64,000 nucleotides of DNA, from contig JAFAFC010000031.1 in the NCBI GenBank assembly GCA_023423715.1, positions 1 through 64,000 of the forward strand, read 5' to 3'. The notes under the pieces were generated by a model. It made no database searches. It was given only the letters and a program-made list of their open reading frames with translations, and had not been told where the DNA came from. Shown here piece after piece: positions 26,307 to 34,091 of the stretch. Made by a program: the position numbers and the translations under genes. Each line of letters begins with the position of its first letter. Positions within the stretch are counted from its first letter, which is position 1. This stretch comes from Bacteroidota bacterium (GTDB taxonomy: Bacteria; Bacteroidota; Bacteroidia; Flavobacteriales; Weeksellaceae).

Positions 26307-27788
26307 ATGCTAAAACAAAACCTTCAGCTTAAACTAGGTCAGAAACTCGCACCACAGCAAATTCAGTTAATGAAGTTGATTCAGCTTCATACGCTTGAGT
26401 TTGAACAAGAATTGGAGCGCGAGTTAGAAGAAAATCCAGCTCTGGAAAGAGATACGGAAGACTCTTCGGATGATCCTTATGAAAGTTTGGACTCAGATTA
26501 TGAAGACGAAGGAACGGACAGCATAGAGACAGACTTTAATGTAGACGAGTATATCTATGATGACGAACCTAGTTACAAAACGGCGTCCAGTAACTATTCT
26601 GCCGATGATGAAGAATTCGATAACGAAAGCCTTTTAACGGAAGGACAAACGTTATACGATTATCTGATGGAGCAAATTAACCTAATCAATATCGATGGGC
26701 AGGATTTGCAAATTGCAGAATATCTTATCGGAAACCTCGATACAGACGGTTATTTACGTAGAGAACTGAAATCTATTGTGGATGATTTGGCCTTTTCACA
26801 AGGGATTTACACAACGATAGAAGACGTTCAGAATATATTAGAAAATTACGTTCAGAAACTTGATCCAGCGGGTGTTGGTGCTCGAGATTTGCAAGAATGT
26901 TTGTTGCTTCAAATTGAGAAGAAAGTAAGTGCTGATAAGGCGGTTTCTTTAGCTGCGAATATTTTGCGAAATCAGTTCGATGCCCTTACCAATAAGCATT
27001 ACAACAAAATCATGCAGAAGTATGATGTGGAAGAAGATGATTTGAAAGATGCGTTGGATGAAATTTCGAAACTTTCCCCACGTGTTGGTGGAAACTACGA
27101 TACGCAAACGATTACCATTAATAATGAGATTATTCCGGATTTTATCATTCAAGTAAAAGAAGGAAAAAAGAAAGGTCAGTTTGAAGTGATCCCAATGCTG
27201 AATTCGAAAAATGCACCTACATTGCGTGTTTCGGATGAGTATAAAGATATTTTAACAACGTATTCTCACGATAAAAAATCAGCGGAGCATAAACAAGCGG
27301 CTCTTTTTATCAAGCAGAAATTGGATGCAGCAAAATGGTATATCGATGCGATTAATCAGCGGCAAAACACGTTGTTGCAAACGATTACAGCAATTGTCAA
27401 ATTGCAGAAAGAATATTTCATTACAGGCGATGAAAAATCATTAAAACCGATGATTTTGAAAGATGTTGCGGATATTACTGGTTTTGATATTTCAACAATT
27501 TCACGTGTGGTAAAAAGTAAATATGCAGATACGCCGAATGGAATTGTGTATTTGAAAGATTTGTTCTCGGATTCTTTAACGAACGACGATGGGGAAGAGG
27601 TTTCTACAAAAGAGATTAAGAACTATCTTCAAGAAGCGATTGATAATGAGAACAAACGTAAACCATATACAGACGATGCTTTGGTTGGGATTCTTAAAGA
27701 AAAAGGCTACAATATCGCAAGAAGAACGATTGCAAAGTACCGTGAACAGCTGAATATTCCTGTAGCACGTTTAAGAAAAGAATTATAA
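26307..27788 (+). CDS. rpoN: RNA polymerase sigma-54 factor
   Basis: Sigma-54 (493 aa) directs RNA polymerase to -24/-12 promoters that need an AAA+ activator. The Gln/Leu-rich region I is clear (LKQNLQLKLGQKLAPQQIQLMKLIQL, then LEFEQELERELEENPALE), followed by an acidic region II, a core-binding region (GNLDTDGYLR, LDPAGVGARDLQECLLLQI), the HTH (DVADITGFDISTISRVVKSKY) and the C-terminal RpoN box (ARRTIAKYREQLNIP). It is complete. It follows asnS and ends at a good terminator. No sigma-54 activator gene is visible in this window. Confidence 0.97.
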   Translation: MLKQNLQLKLGQKLAPQQIQLMKLIQLHTLEFEQELERELEENPALERDTEDSSDDPYESLDSDYEDEGTDSIETDFNVDEYIYDDEPSYKTASSNYSADDEEFDNESLLTEGQTLYDYLMEQINLINIDGQDLQIAEYLIGNLDTDGYLRRELKSIVDDLAFSQGIYTTIEDVQNILENYVQKLDPAGVGARDLQECLLLQIEKKVSADKAVSLAANILRNQFDALTNKHYNKIMQKYDVEEDDLKDALDEISKLSPRVGGNYDTQTITINNEIIPDFIIQVKEGKKKGQFEVIPMLNSKNAPTLRVSDEYKDILTTYSHDKKSAEHKQAALFIKQKLDAAKWYIDAINQRQNTLLQTITAIVKLQKEYFITGDEKSLKPMILKDVADITGFDISTISRVVKSKYADTPNGIVYLKDLFSDSLTNDDGEEVSTKEIKNYLQEAIDNENKRKPYTDDALVGILKEKGYNIARRTIAKYREQLNIPVARLRKEL

Positions 27789-27807
27789 AATTCAACGCTG
27801 TAAAAAC

Positions 27808-27840
27808 AAAAAATCCAAGAATTGCTCTTGGATTTTTTTA
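27808..27840. terminator. Bidirectional terminator after rpoN
   Basis: AAAATCCAAGA and TCTTGGATTTT with a 5-base loop, flanked by A and T runs, between rpoN and the convergent membrane protein gene. Confidence 0.9.
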
Positions 27841-27842
27841 TT

Positions 27843-28514
27843 TTAAGATTGTTCGTCAATTTCCTGAAGTTGCTTGAGGTTTTTACCCAATCTTCGCATG
27901 AGGATTCCGTAAATAATCTTGTAATACATCCAAAACAAGATCGCACAAAATACAAGTGTTACGGTTGATCCAACTATGAAACCAATGTAGGTTCCTCGAC
28001 TAATTTCTTCGGTTTGATGATTAATTTGGTACGAAACGTAAATCACCAAAGCTGAGGTGAAAACCACTAACAAAGCAATATTCGTAATGATAAAAGCGTT
28101 TACAGTATTTTTAAACTGAATAATTTGCAGGATAAGTTCCTTGAGATTCTGTTCAATTCGGATTCGTTTGTAGTTAATGAAAAAACGATACACGAAAAAT
28201 AGCGTTACCAGAAGGCTAATGGACTTCATCACCCAATAAATCGAATCAAAATTATGAGCAATTTCATCGGTTTGTTTAATTCCGATACGTTCGACAATTC
28301 GTGTAAAACTCCCTTGAGTAGAGTCTTGCATTAAATAATAAATGTTCGCTAAAAGCAATATCAAAAACTCCGCAATACTAATCCACAGAATATATTTCAC
28401 GTAATTACGTGACTTTTTATTCAGCATTTCGATGATTTCCGAACTGTCGTATTGAGGCTTTACGTCCTGCTCTTGCCAAGATTTCTTAAAATCGTCTATA
28501 TCAAACTCAGGCAT
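27843..28514 (-). CDS. Membrane protein paired with the ECF sigma factor (possible anti-sigma)
   Basis: The 223-aa protein has a cytoplasmic N-terminus (MPEFDIDDFKKSWQEQD), then about four transmembrane segments (about residues 38-60, 90-108, 130-152 and 165-190). Its start overlaps the end of the upstream sigma gene by eight bases, so the two are co-translated. Proteins with this N-terminal FKKSWQEQ pattern follow ECF sigma genes in many Flavobacteria. An anti-sigma or signal-transducing role is an inference from the pairing; no classical zinc anti-sigma (HxxxCxxC) motif is present. Confidence 0.7.
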   Translation of the reverse strand: MPEFDIDDFKKSWQEQDVKPQYDSSEIIEMLNKKSRNYVKYILWISIAEFLILLLANIYYLMQDSTQGSFTRIVERIGIKQTDEIAHNFDSIYWVMKSISLLVTLFFVYRFFINYKRIRIEQNLKELILQIIQFKNTVNAFIITNIALLVVFTSALVIYVSYQINHQTEEISRGTYIGFIVGSTVTLVFCAILFWMYYKIIYGILMRRLGKNLKQLQEIDEQS

Positions 28515-28998
28515 GTTTTTGCATTAGTTCTTTAAGGGTTTTCTTCAATCTGTTCATTTTCACTCGTGCGTTTACTTCGGAAATACCCAAGTTTTCGGCT
28601 ATTTCCTTGTAGGGCAAATCGTCCAAATACATCATCACAATCGCTCGTTCTACATTGGGTAACATTTTAATTACCTTGTATAATAAGCTTATCTGATGCT
28701 GTTTTTCATCATCATCTTCAAGATAATCTTTAAAATGAAAATCCTGAAGTTCATCCGTTTGTGGTGATTTTGTTTTTTTTCTGAAAAGAGTAATAGCTGT
28801 GTTCAGAGCTACTCGATACATCCAAGTCGAAATTTTTGAGTCACCTTTAAATGAGTCGTAACTTCTCCAAAGTTGTAACACGATTTCTTGAAATAAATCC
28901 TTTTCGTCCTCAGAATCATTGGTGTAGAGGCGGGAAACCTTGATAATCAAACCTTGATTATCTTTTATTAGCTTCGCAAACTCTTTTTCTTTGGACAC
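28507..28998 (-). CDS. ECF-type RNA polymerase sigma factor (sigma-70 family)
   Basis: The 163-aa factor has region 2 (DLFQEIVLQLWRSYDSF, ISTWMYRVALNTAITLFRK) and region 4 (LPYKEIAENLGISEVNARVKMNRLKKTLKE), the two-domain layout of ECF sigmas. The start codon is GTG at 28996-28998: the frame has no ATG upstream before a stop, and MSKEKEFAKLIKDNQG fits the family. It is translated with the downstream membrane protein by an eight-base overlap. The target promoters are not visible. Confidence 0.92.
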   Translation of the reverse strand: MSKEKEFAKLIKDNQGLIIKVSRLYTNDSEDEKDLFQEIVLQLWRSYDSFKGDSKISTWMYRVALNTAITLFRKKTKSPQTDELQDFHFKDYLEDDDEKQHQISLLYKVIKMLPNVERAIVMMYLDDLPYKEIAENLGISEVNARVKMNRLKKTLKELMQKHA

Positions 28999-29148
28999 GG
29001 TAATACTAAATCGAGCAACGAATATAGTACAATATCCTTAATTTTTAGGTTGAAAAACGCGAAAATTGATAAAACTGAATGTTAAAATACGGGTTTCTAT
29101 CCCTATTTGAATTTCAATTTAACAATATAGTTTGTAAATTGCTCCGTC

Positions 29149-30060
29149 ATGAAGCATTTGAGTAAAAATCCAACGCCAATCGTTCCAATTCCCTATTCCG
29201 ATAAGGTGGAATTGTGGATGAAACGGGAAGATTTGGTTCATGAAGGAATTTCAGGAAACAAATTCTGGAAACTGTATTACAATGTGATTACTTATTTAGA
29301 AAGTAAACCTAAAAATCCAATGTTGATTTCTTTTGGTGGCGCTTTTTCTAATCATATTGCGGCTTTGTCCGCTTTGGGAGAAGAATTGAATATTCCAACT
29401 CTTGGGATCATTCGTGGTGACGAATTAAAAGATTCATGGCAGCAAAATCCAACTCTAAAACAAGCCTCAGAACGTGGAATGCAGTTTCACTTTGTTTCAA
29501 GAGAAGTGTATCGAGATAAAGAAAGTCTCACTGTAAAATTTCGGAATCAATTTCCTGAAGCGCTTGTTATTCCCGAAGGTGGTTCTAATGAATTGGCTGT
29601 AAAGGGAATTGCGATGATGTTGGACGAGCGTACCAAAGATTTTGATTATCTTTGCACCGCAGTAGGAACTGGAGGTACCGTTGCTGGATTGTCACTTTTT
29701 GCTGAAAATCATCAGAAGATTTTAGGTTTTCAAGTAGTAAAAGATAATTCGGTTCCGCCTAAAGTTCAAGAATGGAGCTCTCGTAAAAATGTTGATTTTT
29801 GGGATGCCTCAGGAAGAGGTTATGCAAAAGTTACTGAGGATTTGATTGCCTTTATTAATGAATTTAATGAGACGTATCAAATTCCTTTAGAACCTATTTA
29901 TACGGGAAAAATGATGCAGAAAATTTTTCATTTAATTGATGAAGATTTTTTTCCGCAAGGAAGTAGGATTTTAGCATTTCATACCGGTGGTTTACAAGCC
30001 ATAGAAGGGATGAATGCAAGTTTAATTAGAAAAGACAAACGACCAATACAAAACCAGTAA
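29149..30060 (+). CDS. PLP-dependent ACC deaminase / D-cysteine desulfhydrase family protein
   Basis: The 303-aa protein belongs to the fold-type II PLP family that includes ACC deaminase and D-cysteine desulfhydrase. It has ELWMKREDLVHEGISGNKFWKLYYN, where the PLP lysine sits in the GNKFWK segment, ISFGGAFSNHIAALS, VIPEGGSNELAVKG and AVGTGGTVAGLSLF for phosphate and ring binding. It starts TPIVPIPYSDKV as usual. The exact substrate cannot be assigned, and D-cysteine desulfhydrase is a good guess. The glucosaminidase gene begins one base after its stop codon, so the two are probably co-transcribed. Confidence 0.88.
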   Translation: MKHLSKNPTPIVPIPYSDKVELWMKREDLVHEGISGNKFWKLYYNVITYLESKPKNPMLISFGGAFSNHIAALSALGEELNIPTLGIIRGDELKDSWQQNPTLKQASERGMQFHFVSREVYRDKESLTVKFRNQFPEALVIPEGGSNELAVKGIAMMLDERTKDFDYLCTAVGTGGTVAGLSLFAENHQKILGFQVVKDNSVPPKVQEWSSRKNVDFWDASGRGYAKVTEDLIAFINEFNETYQIPLEPIYTGKMMQKIFHLIDEDFFPQGSRILAFHTGGLQAIEGMNASLIRKDKRPIQNQ

Positions 30061-30061
30061 A

Positions 30062-31117
30062 ATGAAAAGACTTTTAGCGCTAGCAAGCCTTTTAATTTTA
30101 GGAAAAATGTCCGCTCAGACGTGGAATACCGAAGAACAGTATATCCAACGTTTTGCAAAATATGCCGTTGAAGAAATGGAAAAATACAAGATTCCAGCTT
30201 CAATTACTTTGGCGCAAGGAATTCTTGAAACCGGTGGTGGACAAAGCCGATTAGCAAAGGAAGGAAACAACCACTTCGGAATTAAATGCAAAGAAGAATG
30301 GACAGGAAAATCAATGAAACACACCGATGATGCTCCAAATGAGTGTTTCCGTGTGTATGATAGCCCTCGTGATTCGTACGAAGATCATTCTAAGTTTTTA
30401 GCTTTCAGACAATATTATGTGAATTTGTTCAAACTTGATATGAAAGATTACAAGGCTTGGGCGCATGGTTTGAAGAAGGCGGGTTACGCGACCAATCCTA
30501 AGTATGCTTATATCTTAATTAGCAAGATTGAGAAACATCGTTTGTATGAGTTTGATAATTCGTCAACCGATGAATTACTTGCTACGATGGTGAAATTGTA
30601 TCCAGATTTGCAAAATGATAAAGCTTATTTAGCAAGTTTAGGAGCAGATTATAAGCCTTCAAAATCGAAAACGGAACCAATTCGTGAAGTGAAACCTCCA
30701 GTTGTTTTGGCGGCGAAAACGAATTCAAATTCAAGTTCAAAATCACCGAAGGAACTTCTTGAAACGATGTTGGTGAAAAACCATCCCAATGGTGGACGAA
30801 AGTACGTGGTTATTCCAGCAAATACGAATATGGATTTTATTTCTAGGAAATTTGGGATTAATGAAAAACGTTTGATGAAGTACAACGAATCGAGCACGGA
30901 TCTTTTACAAACCAATGATATTGTGTTTTTAGAAGCAAAAGGAAGCGAAGGAAATGTGGCGACCTACAAATCGAGAGCAGGAGAAAGTATGTACGATATT
31001 TCGCAGAAATTCGGGATTAAACTTTCAAAGCTTTTGTCAAAAAATAGGATGGATGCTCGCGATCAACTGAAGGCGGGGCAGCTTGTTTATTTGCAACAAA
31101 AGAGACCAAGATCTTAA
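30062..31117 (+). CDS. Exported glucosaminidase with two LysM repeats
   Basis: The 351-aa protein has a signal peptide (LLALASLLILGKMSAQ), an N-acetylglucosaminidase (mannosyl-glycoprotein/FlgJ-like) domain at about residues 22-165 (YKIPASITLAQGILETGGGQSRLA, GNNHFGIKCK, YDSPRDSYEDHSKFL, KAGYATNP), a Ser/Lys-rich linker, and two C-terminal LysM repeats (about 247-291 and 302-345). The catalytic Glu in LAQGILETGG is conserved. It should cut the peptidoglycan glycan backbone and bind the wall through LysM, acting in cell separation or turnover. It starts one base after the PLP enzyme gene. Confidence 0.92.
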   Translation: MKRLLALASLLILGKMSAQTWNTEEQYIQRFAKYAVEEMEKYKIPASITLAQGILETGGGQSRLAKEGNNHFGIKCKEEWTGKSMKHTDDAPNECFRVYDSPRDSYEDHSKFLAFRQYYVNLFKLDMKDYKAWAHGLKKAGYATNPKYAYILISKIEKHRLYEFDNSSTDELLATMVKLYPDLQNDKAYLASLGADYKPSKSKTEPIREVKPPVVLAAKTNSNSSSKSPKELLETMLVKNHPNGGRKYVVIPANTNMDFISRKFGINEKRLMKYNESSTDLLQTNDIVFLEAKGSEGNVATYKSRAGESMYDISQKFGIKLSKLLSKNRMDARDQLKAGQLVYLQQKRPRS

Positions 31118-31125
31118 AATAAATC

Positions 31126-31149
31126 AATGCGCCTTAAGGCGCATTTTTT
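31126..31149 (+). terminator. Terminator after the glucosaminidase gene
   Basis: AATGCGCC-TTAA-GGCGCATT stem-loop followed by T5. Confidence 0.9.
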
Positions 31150-31181
31150 CAACTATAAATTCAGAATAAAAGTTTTTTTTA

Positions 31182-32456
31182 ATGAGATATCAAAGAAGTA
31201 GTGCTTTGTTTGATGAAGCCAAAAAGTATATTCCAGGTGGGGTGAATTCTCCAGTTCGAGCATTCAAATCGGTTGGTGGAGTTCCTGTTTTTATGAAGTC
31301 GGCTAAAGGTGCTTATCTTACCGATGAAGATGATAATAGCTATGTTGATTATATTAATTCTTGGGGGCCAGCAATTTTAGGACATACGCATCCTGAAGTT
31401 TTAGTGGCGATCCAAAAACAAGCAGAACTAGGTTTTTCGTTTGGTGCGCCAACGGCTTTAGAAACTGAAATTGCAAAAACAGTTATTGAAAACGTTCCGA
31501 ATATTGATCAAATCAGAATGGTTTCTTCAGGTACAGAAGCTTGTATGTCGGCGGTACGTTTAGCGAGAGGCTATACGAAGCGTGATAAAATCATCAAATT
31601 TGAAGGATGTTACCACGGTCATTCCGATTCTTTTTTAATTAAAGCGGGAAGTGGAGCAGCAACTTTTGGAAATCCAAATTCTCCTGGAGTAACGGCTGGT
31701 ACGGCAAAAGATACGATTTTAGCACGATACAATGATATTGAGCAAGTTCGCGATATCTTTTCACAGAATCCAGAAGAAATTGCCGCGATCATCGTTGAAC
31801 CTGTTGCGGGAAATATGGGCTGTGTTCTTCCAGATGCTGATTTTCTTCAGAATTTAAGAGCGGTTTGTGATCAATACGGCGCTTTATTGATTTTTGATGA
31901 GGTGATGACGGGATTCCGTTTGGCTTTTGGTGGTGCACAAGAAGTTTTCAATGTGAAAGCAGATATTACTACATACGGAAAAGTAATCGGTGGCGGAATG
32001 CCAGTGGGAGCTTTTGCAGCACGAAATGAAATTATGAATCACTTGGCTCCAAATGGTGGTGTTTATCAAGCAGGAACATTAAGTGGAAACCCTTTAGCAA
32101 TGCGTGGTGGTTTGACAACCTTGAATTTGATTTTGAATGATATGGCAATGTATCAACGAATCAATGTATCAACCGAAACATTGGATGTTGAAATTGGAAA
32201 AATCCTTACTGAAAAAGGAATTCAACATTTAATTAATCGTCAAGGCTCGATGATGTCGGTATTTTTTGAAACGAATGAAGTTCGAAATTTCGACGATGCA
32301 GCAGCAGCTAATCACGATCTTTTCAATAAATTCTTCCACAAGCTGTTGGAAAATGGTGTGTATCTTCCACCAAGTGGTTATGAAACTTGGTTTATTTCAG
32401 ATTGCATTAAAGATTCCGAAATAGACAAGACTTTAGAAGCAGTTCGAAAGTTCTAA
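31182..32456 (+). CDS. hemL: Glutamate-1-semialdehyde 2,1-aminomutase
   Basis: HemL (424 aa) converts glutamate-1-semialdehyde to 5-aminolevulinate in the C5 pathway of heme biosynthesis, using PLP. Seen are FIPGGVNSPVRAFKSVGG-like start (KYIPGGVNSPVRAFKSV), SSGTEACMSAVRLARG, YHGHSDSFLIKAGSG, LLIFDEVMTGFR, the PLP lysine Lys267 in TTYGKVIGGGMPVGAF, and the C-terminal YLPPSGYETWF. Full length. hemA and other heme genes are not in the window. Confidence 0.97.
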   Translation: MRYQRSSALFDEAKKYIPGGVNSPVRAFKSVGGVPVFMKSAKGAYLTDEDDNSYVDYINSWGPAILGHTHPEVLVAIQKQAELGFSFGAPTALETEIAKTVIENVPNIDQIRMVSSGTEACMSAVRLARGYTKRDKIIKFEGCYHGHSDSFLIKAGSGAATFGNPNSPGVTAGTAKDTILARYNDIEQVRDIFSQNPEEIAAIIVEPVAGNMGCVLPDADFLQNLRAVCDQYGALLIFDEVMTGFRLAFGGAQEVFNVKADITTYGKVIGGGMPVGAFAARNEIMNHLAPNGGVYQAGTLSGNPLAMRGGLTTLNLILNDMAMYQRINVSTETLDVEIGKILTEKGIQHLINRQGSMMSVFFETNEVRNFDDAAAANHDLFNKFFHKLLENGVYLPPSGYETWFISDCIKDSEIDKTLEAVRKF

Positions 32457-32460
32457 ATAA

Positions 32461-32490
32461 AAAAAAACTCCTGAATTTCAGGAGTTTTTT
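32461..32490. terminator. Bidirectional terminator after hemL
   Basis: AAAAAACTCCTGA / TCAGGAGTTTTTT with an ATTT loop. It can serve hemL on the + strand and the convergent CCC-motif gene on the - strand. Confidence 0.92.
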
Positions 32491-32506
32491 ATGTTTTGGA
32501 TGGTTG

Positions 32507-32839
32507 TTATTTCCCCATCATATCGTTCATTCTTTCTCTCATTAACTCTGGATCAGTCATTGCATCCATACCAACGGTAGCAATTAAGAAGATACAGTAC
32601 AATAAGTACAATACTCCTAGACCAATACCAATGTATGCTAAGATTCTACCTGTTTTCAGGTTGTTGTAATCCGTATACATTTGTGGATTTGCTAGATACA
32701 AAGCTTCATCTTTTTTAGCTAGGTTTAGCGCGATAAAACCAGTGATTAAACTTGGGATACCATAACAACAACATGTTACGATAGAAACAATTCCTAAAAT
32801 TAAGACCGTAGTCGCGTTGGGTAATTTTTGTGGATTCAT
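32507..32839 (-). CDS. CCC-motif small membrane protein
   Basis: The 110-aa protein has two hydrophobic helices (about residues 10-35 and 62-90). The first contains the CCC motif (IVTCCCYGIPSLITGFIAL), which gives this Bacteroidota family its name, and the loop between them has NPQMYTDYNNLKTGR. Function is unknown. It lies downstream of the DUF2752 gene (36 bases apart) on the same strand, and the two recur together as small membrane proteins in Flavobacteria as I recall. Confidence 0.85.
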   Translation of the reverse strand: MNPQKLPNATTVLILGIVSIVTCCCYGIPSLITGFIALNLAKKDEALYLANPQMYTDYNNLKTGRILAYIGIGLGVLYLLYCIFLIATVGMDAMTDPELMRERMNDMMGK

Positions 32840-32875
32840 AATTTTCTAATTTTAATATTTGTATTTCTTTTTTTT

Positions 32876-33160
32876 CTAAGAGAAGTGGTGTTTGTAAAAA
32901 TACGAAACTACCATGATAAGGGTATTAACAATTGCTAAGGTGACCAAAGCACTTGAGTAGTTTCTTTTGCGATCGATAAAATTAACTCCAGCCATAATCA
33001 CAAATAAAATCATGGTATAAATGGCTGGAAACATATGAAAAGCTTCTGAAAATTTTCCTTCAAATACCAAAGCAAGAGCTCGCTGCGTACCGCATCCAAA
33101 GCAGTCTACACCAAAAATTTTCTTGTTTAGGCAAGGAATCATATAATCTTCGAGAGCCAT
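32876..33160 (-). CDS. DUF2752 family small membrane protein
   Basis: The 94-aa protein carries CLNKKIFGVDCFGCGTQRALA near the N-terminus (three Cys in a CxxCG-type arrangement at a helix end), a hallmark of DUF2752, then two transmembrane helices (about residues 44-60 and 68-86). Function is unknown. It is probably co-transcribed with the CCC-motif gene. Upstream (33161-33312) is an AT-rich divergent region with no clear gene. Confidence 0.85.
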   Translation of the reverse strand: MALEDYMIPCLNKKIFGVDCFGCGTQRALALVFEGKFSEAFHMFPAIYTMILFVIMAGVNFIDRKRNYSSALVTLAIVNTLIMVVSYFYKHHFS

Positions 33161-33312
33161 TCTAGTTTCTTTGATAACAATAATAATACTTTTTTTTTTA
33201 CTATAAAATTAATTTTATGTTTTATTGAATCGAAGTGTATTTTTAATAAAAAATCGAAAGTAAAATCAGAAGGATATAGGATTTTTACTATCTTTAATGC
33301 CCTTTTTGATAT

Positions 33313-33792
33313 ATGGACAAAGAATTCAAAATACAGTACGCTGTTTTCCAAAATAAGGAAGCGCTTAGTGATGATGATCGAAAATTGTACAATGCAGCAT
33401 TAGAATCTCGTACAAAGGCCTATGCGCCTTATTCTAAATTCCATGTTGGATGTGCAATGTTATTGGAAGATGGACAAATTATTGTAGCCAACAACCAAGA
33501 AAATGCGGCGTACCCTTCCGGTTTATGTGCAGAGCGTTCCGCTATTTTTTGGGCCGCATCTAATTTTCCACATGTTGTGATTAAGAAAATATTTGTGATT
33601 GGTGGTGCGGAGGTGAATCCCGCTTCAACGCCAATTCCGCCATGTGGTGCGTGTCGACAATCGATTTTAGAATACGAGTCCAAACAAAATAAAAATATCG
33701 AACTCTTTTTTACTTCGGTAGAAGGGGAAATTATTAACACCCAATCGGTTCGAGATTTATTACCGTTTTCATTTGATGCGTCCTATTTATAG
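33313..33792 (+). CDS. cdd: Cytidine deaminase
   Basis: The 159-aa enzyme deaminates cytidine and deoxycytidine to uridine forms in pyrimidine salvage. The zinc site is complete: Cys72 and Glu74 in LCAERSA, Cys111 and Cys114 in PPCGACRQ. The substrate segment YAPYSKFHVGCAML is conserved. The Cys-rich site places it with the small CDA type. A TATCTTTA element at 33289-33296 (one base off consensus) lies about 16 bases before the ATG and may be its -7 box. Confidence 0.96.
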   Translation: MDKEFKIQYAVFQNKEALSDDDRKLYNAALESRTKAYAPYSKFHVGCAMLLEDGQIIVANNQENAAYPSGLCAERSAIFWAASNFPHVVIKKIFVIGGAEVNPASTPIPPCGACRQSILEYESKQNKNIELFFTSVEGEIINTQSVRDLLPFSFDASYL

Positions 33793-33796
33793 ATAA

Positions 33797-33829
33797 TTGA
33801 CTTTAATTCCATTGTTTTTTGTACTTTTG
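33797..33829 (+). promoter_or_regulatory. Promoter of the cobalamin riboswitch leader
   Basis: TTG at 33797-33799, a 22-base spacer and TACTTTTG at 33822-33829 match the -33/-7 consensus. The predicted start, a few bases downstream, falls right at the 5' end of the riboswitch (CTTTCAG at 33835). Confidence 0.7.
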
Positions 33830-33834
33830 CATGC

Positions 33835-34008
33835 CTTTCAGAAAAGGGAATCGTGTGCAATTCGCGAGCTGTCCCCGCAACTGTAAATCAACTTGCTTCG
33901 AAAGAAGTTTTGCTACAAATACCATTGTTAGTTTATAACGAGAAGGTGTAGCTTAATTGAAAGTCAGGAGACCTTACTGAAAGCCTATTTTTTAACCATC
34001 GCTTTCGG
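33835..34008 (+). promoter_or_regulatory. Cobalamin (B12) riboswitch upstream of the BtuB-like receptor
   Basis: The conserved aptamer core is visible: GGGAATCGTGTGCAATTCGCG, GCTGTCCCCGCAACTGTA and GAAAGTCAGGAGACC. The closing P1 helix pairs CTTTCAG (33835-33841) with CTGAAAG (33977-33983). The same CTGAAAGC can instead pair with GCTTTCGG at 34001-34008, giving a mutually exclusive hairpin that could be the expression platform. Binding of adenosylcobalamin should lower expression of the receptor. A further small hairpin, CTTGA-TCAAG, lies near 34032-34048. Translation starts at 34092. Confidence 0.92.
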
Positions 34009-34091
34009 AGGAAAAGTCCTGATGTCTCTAGCTTGATTTTTTTCAAGTTTCTGCATTACGATTGGTATTCTGGGCGACTAACCTCAAATTT

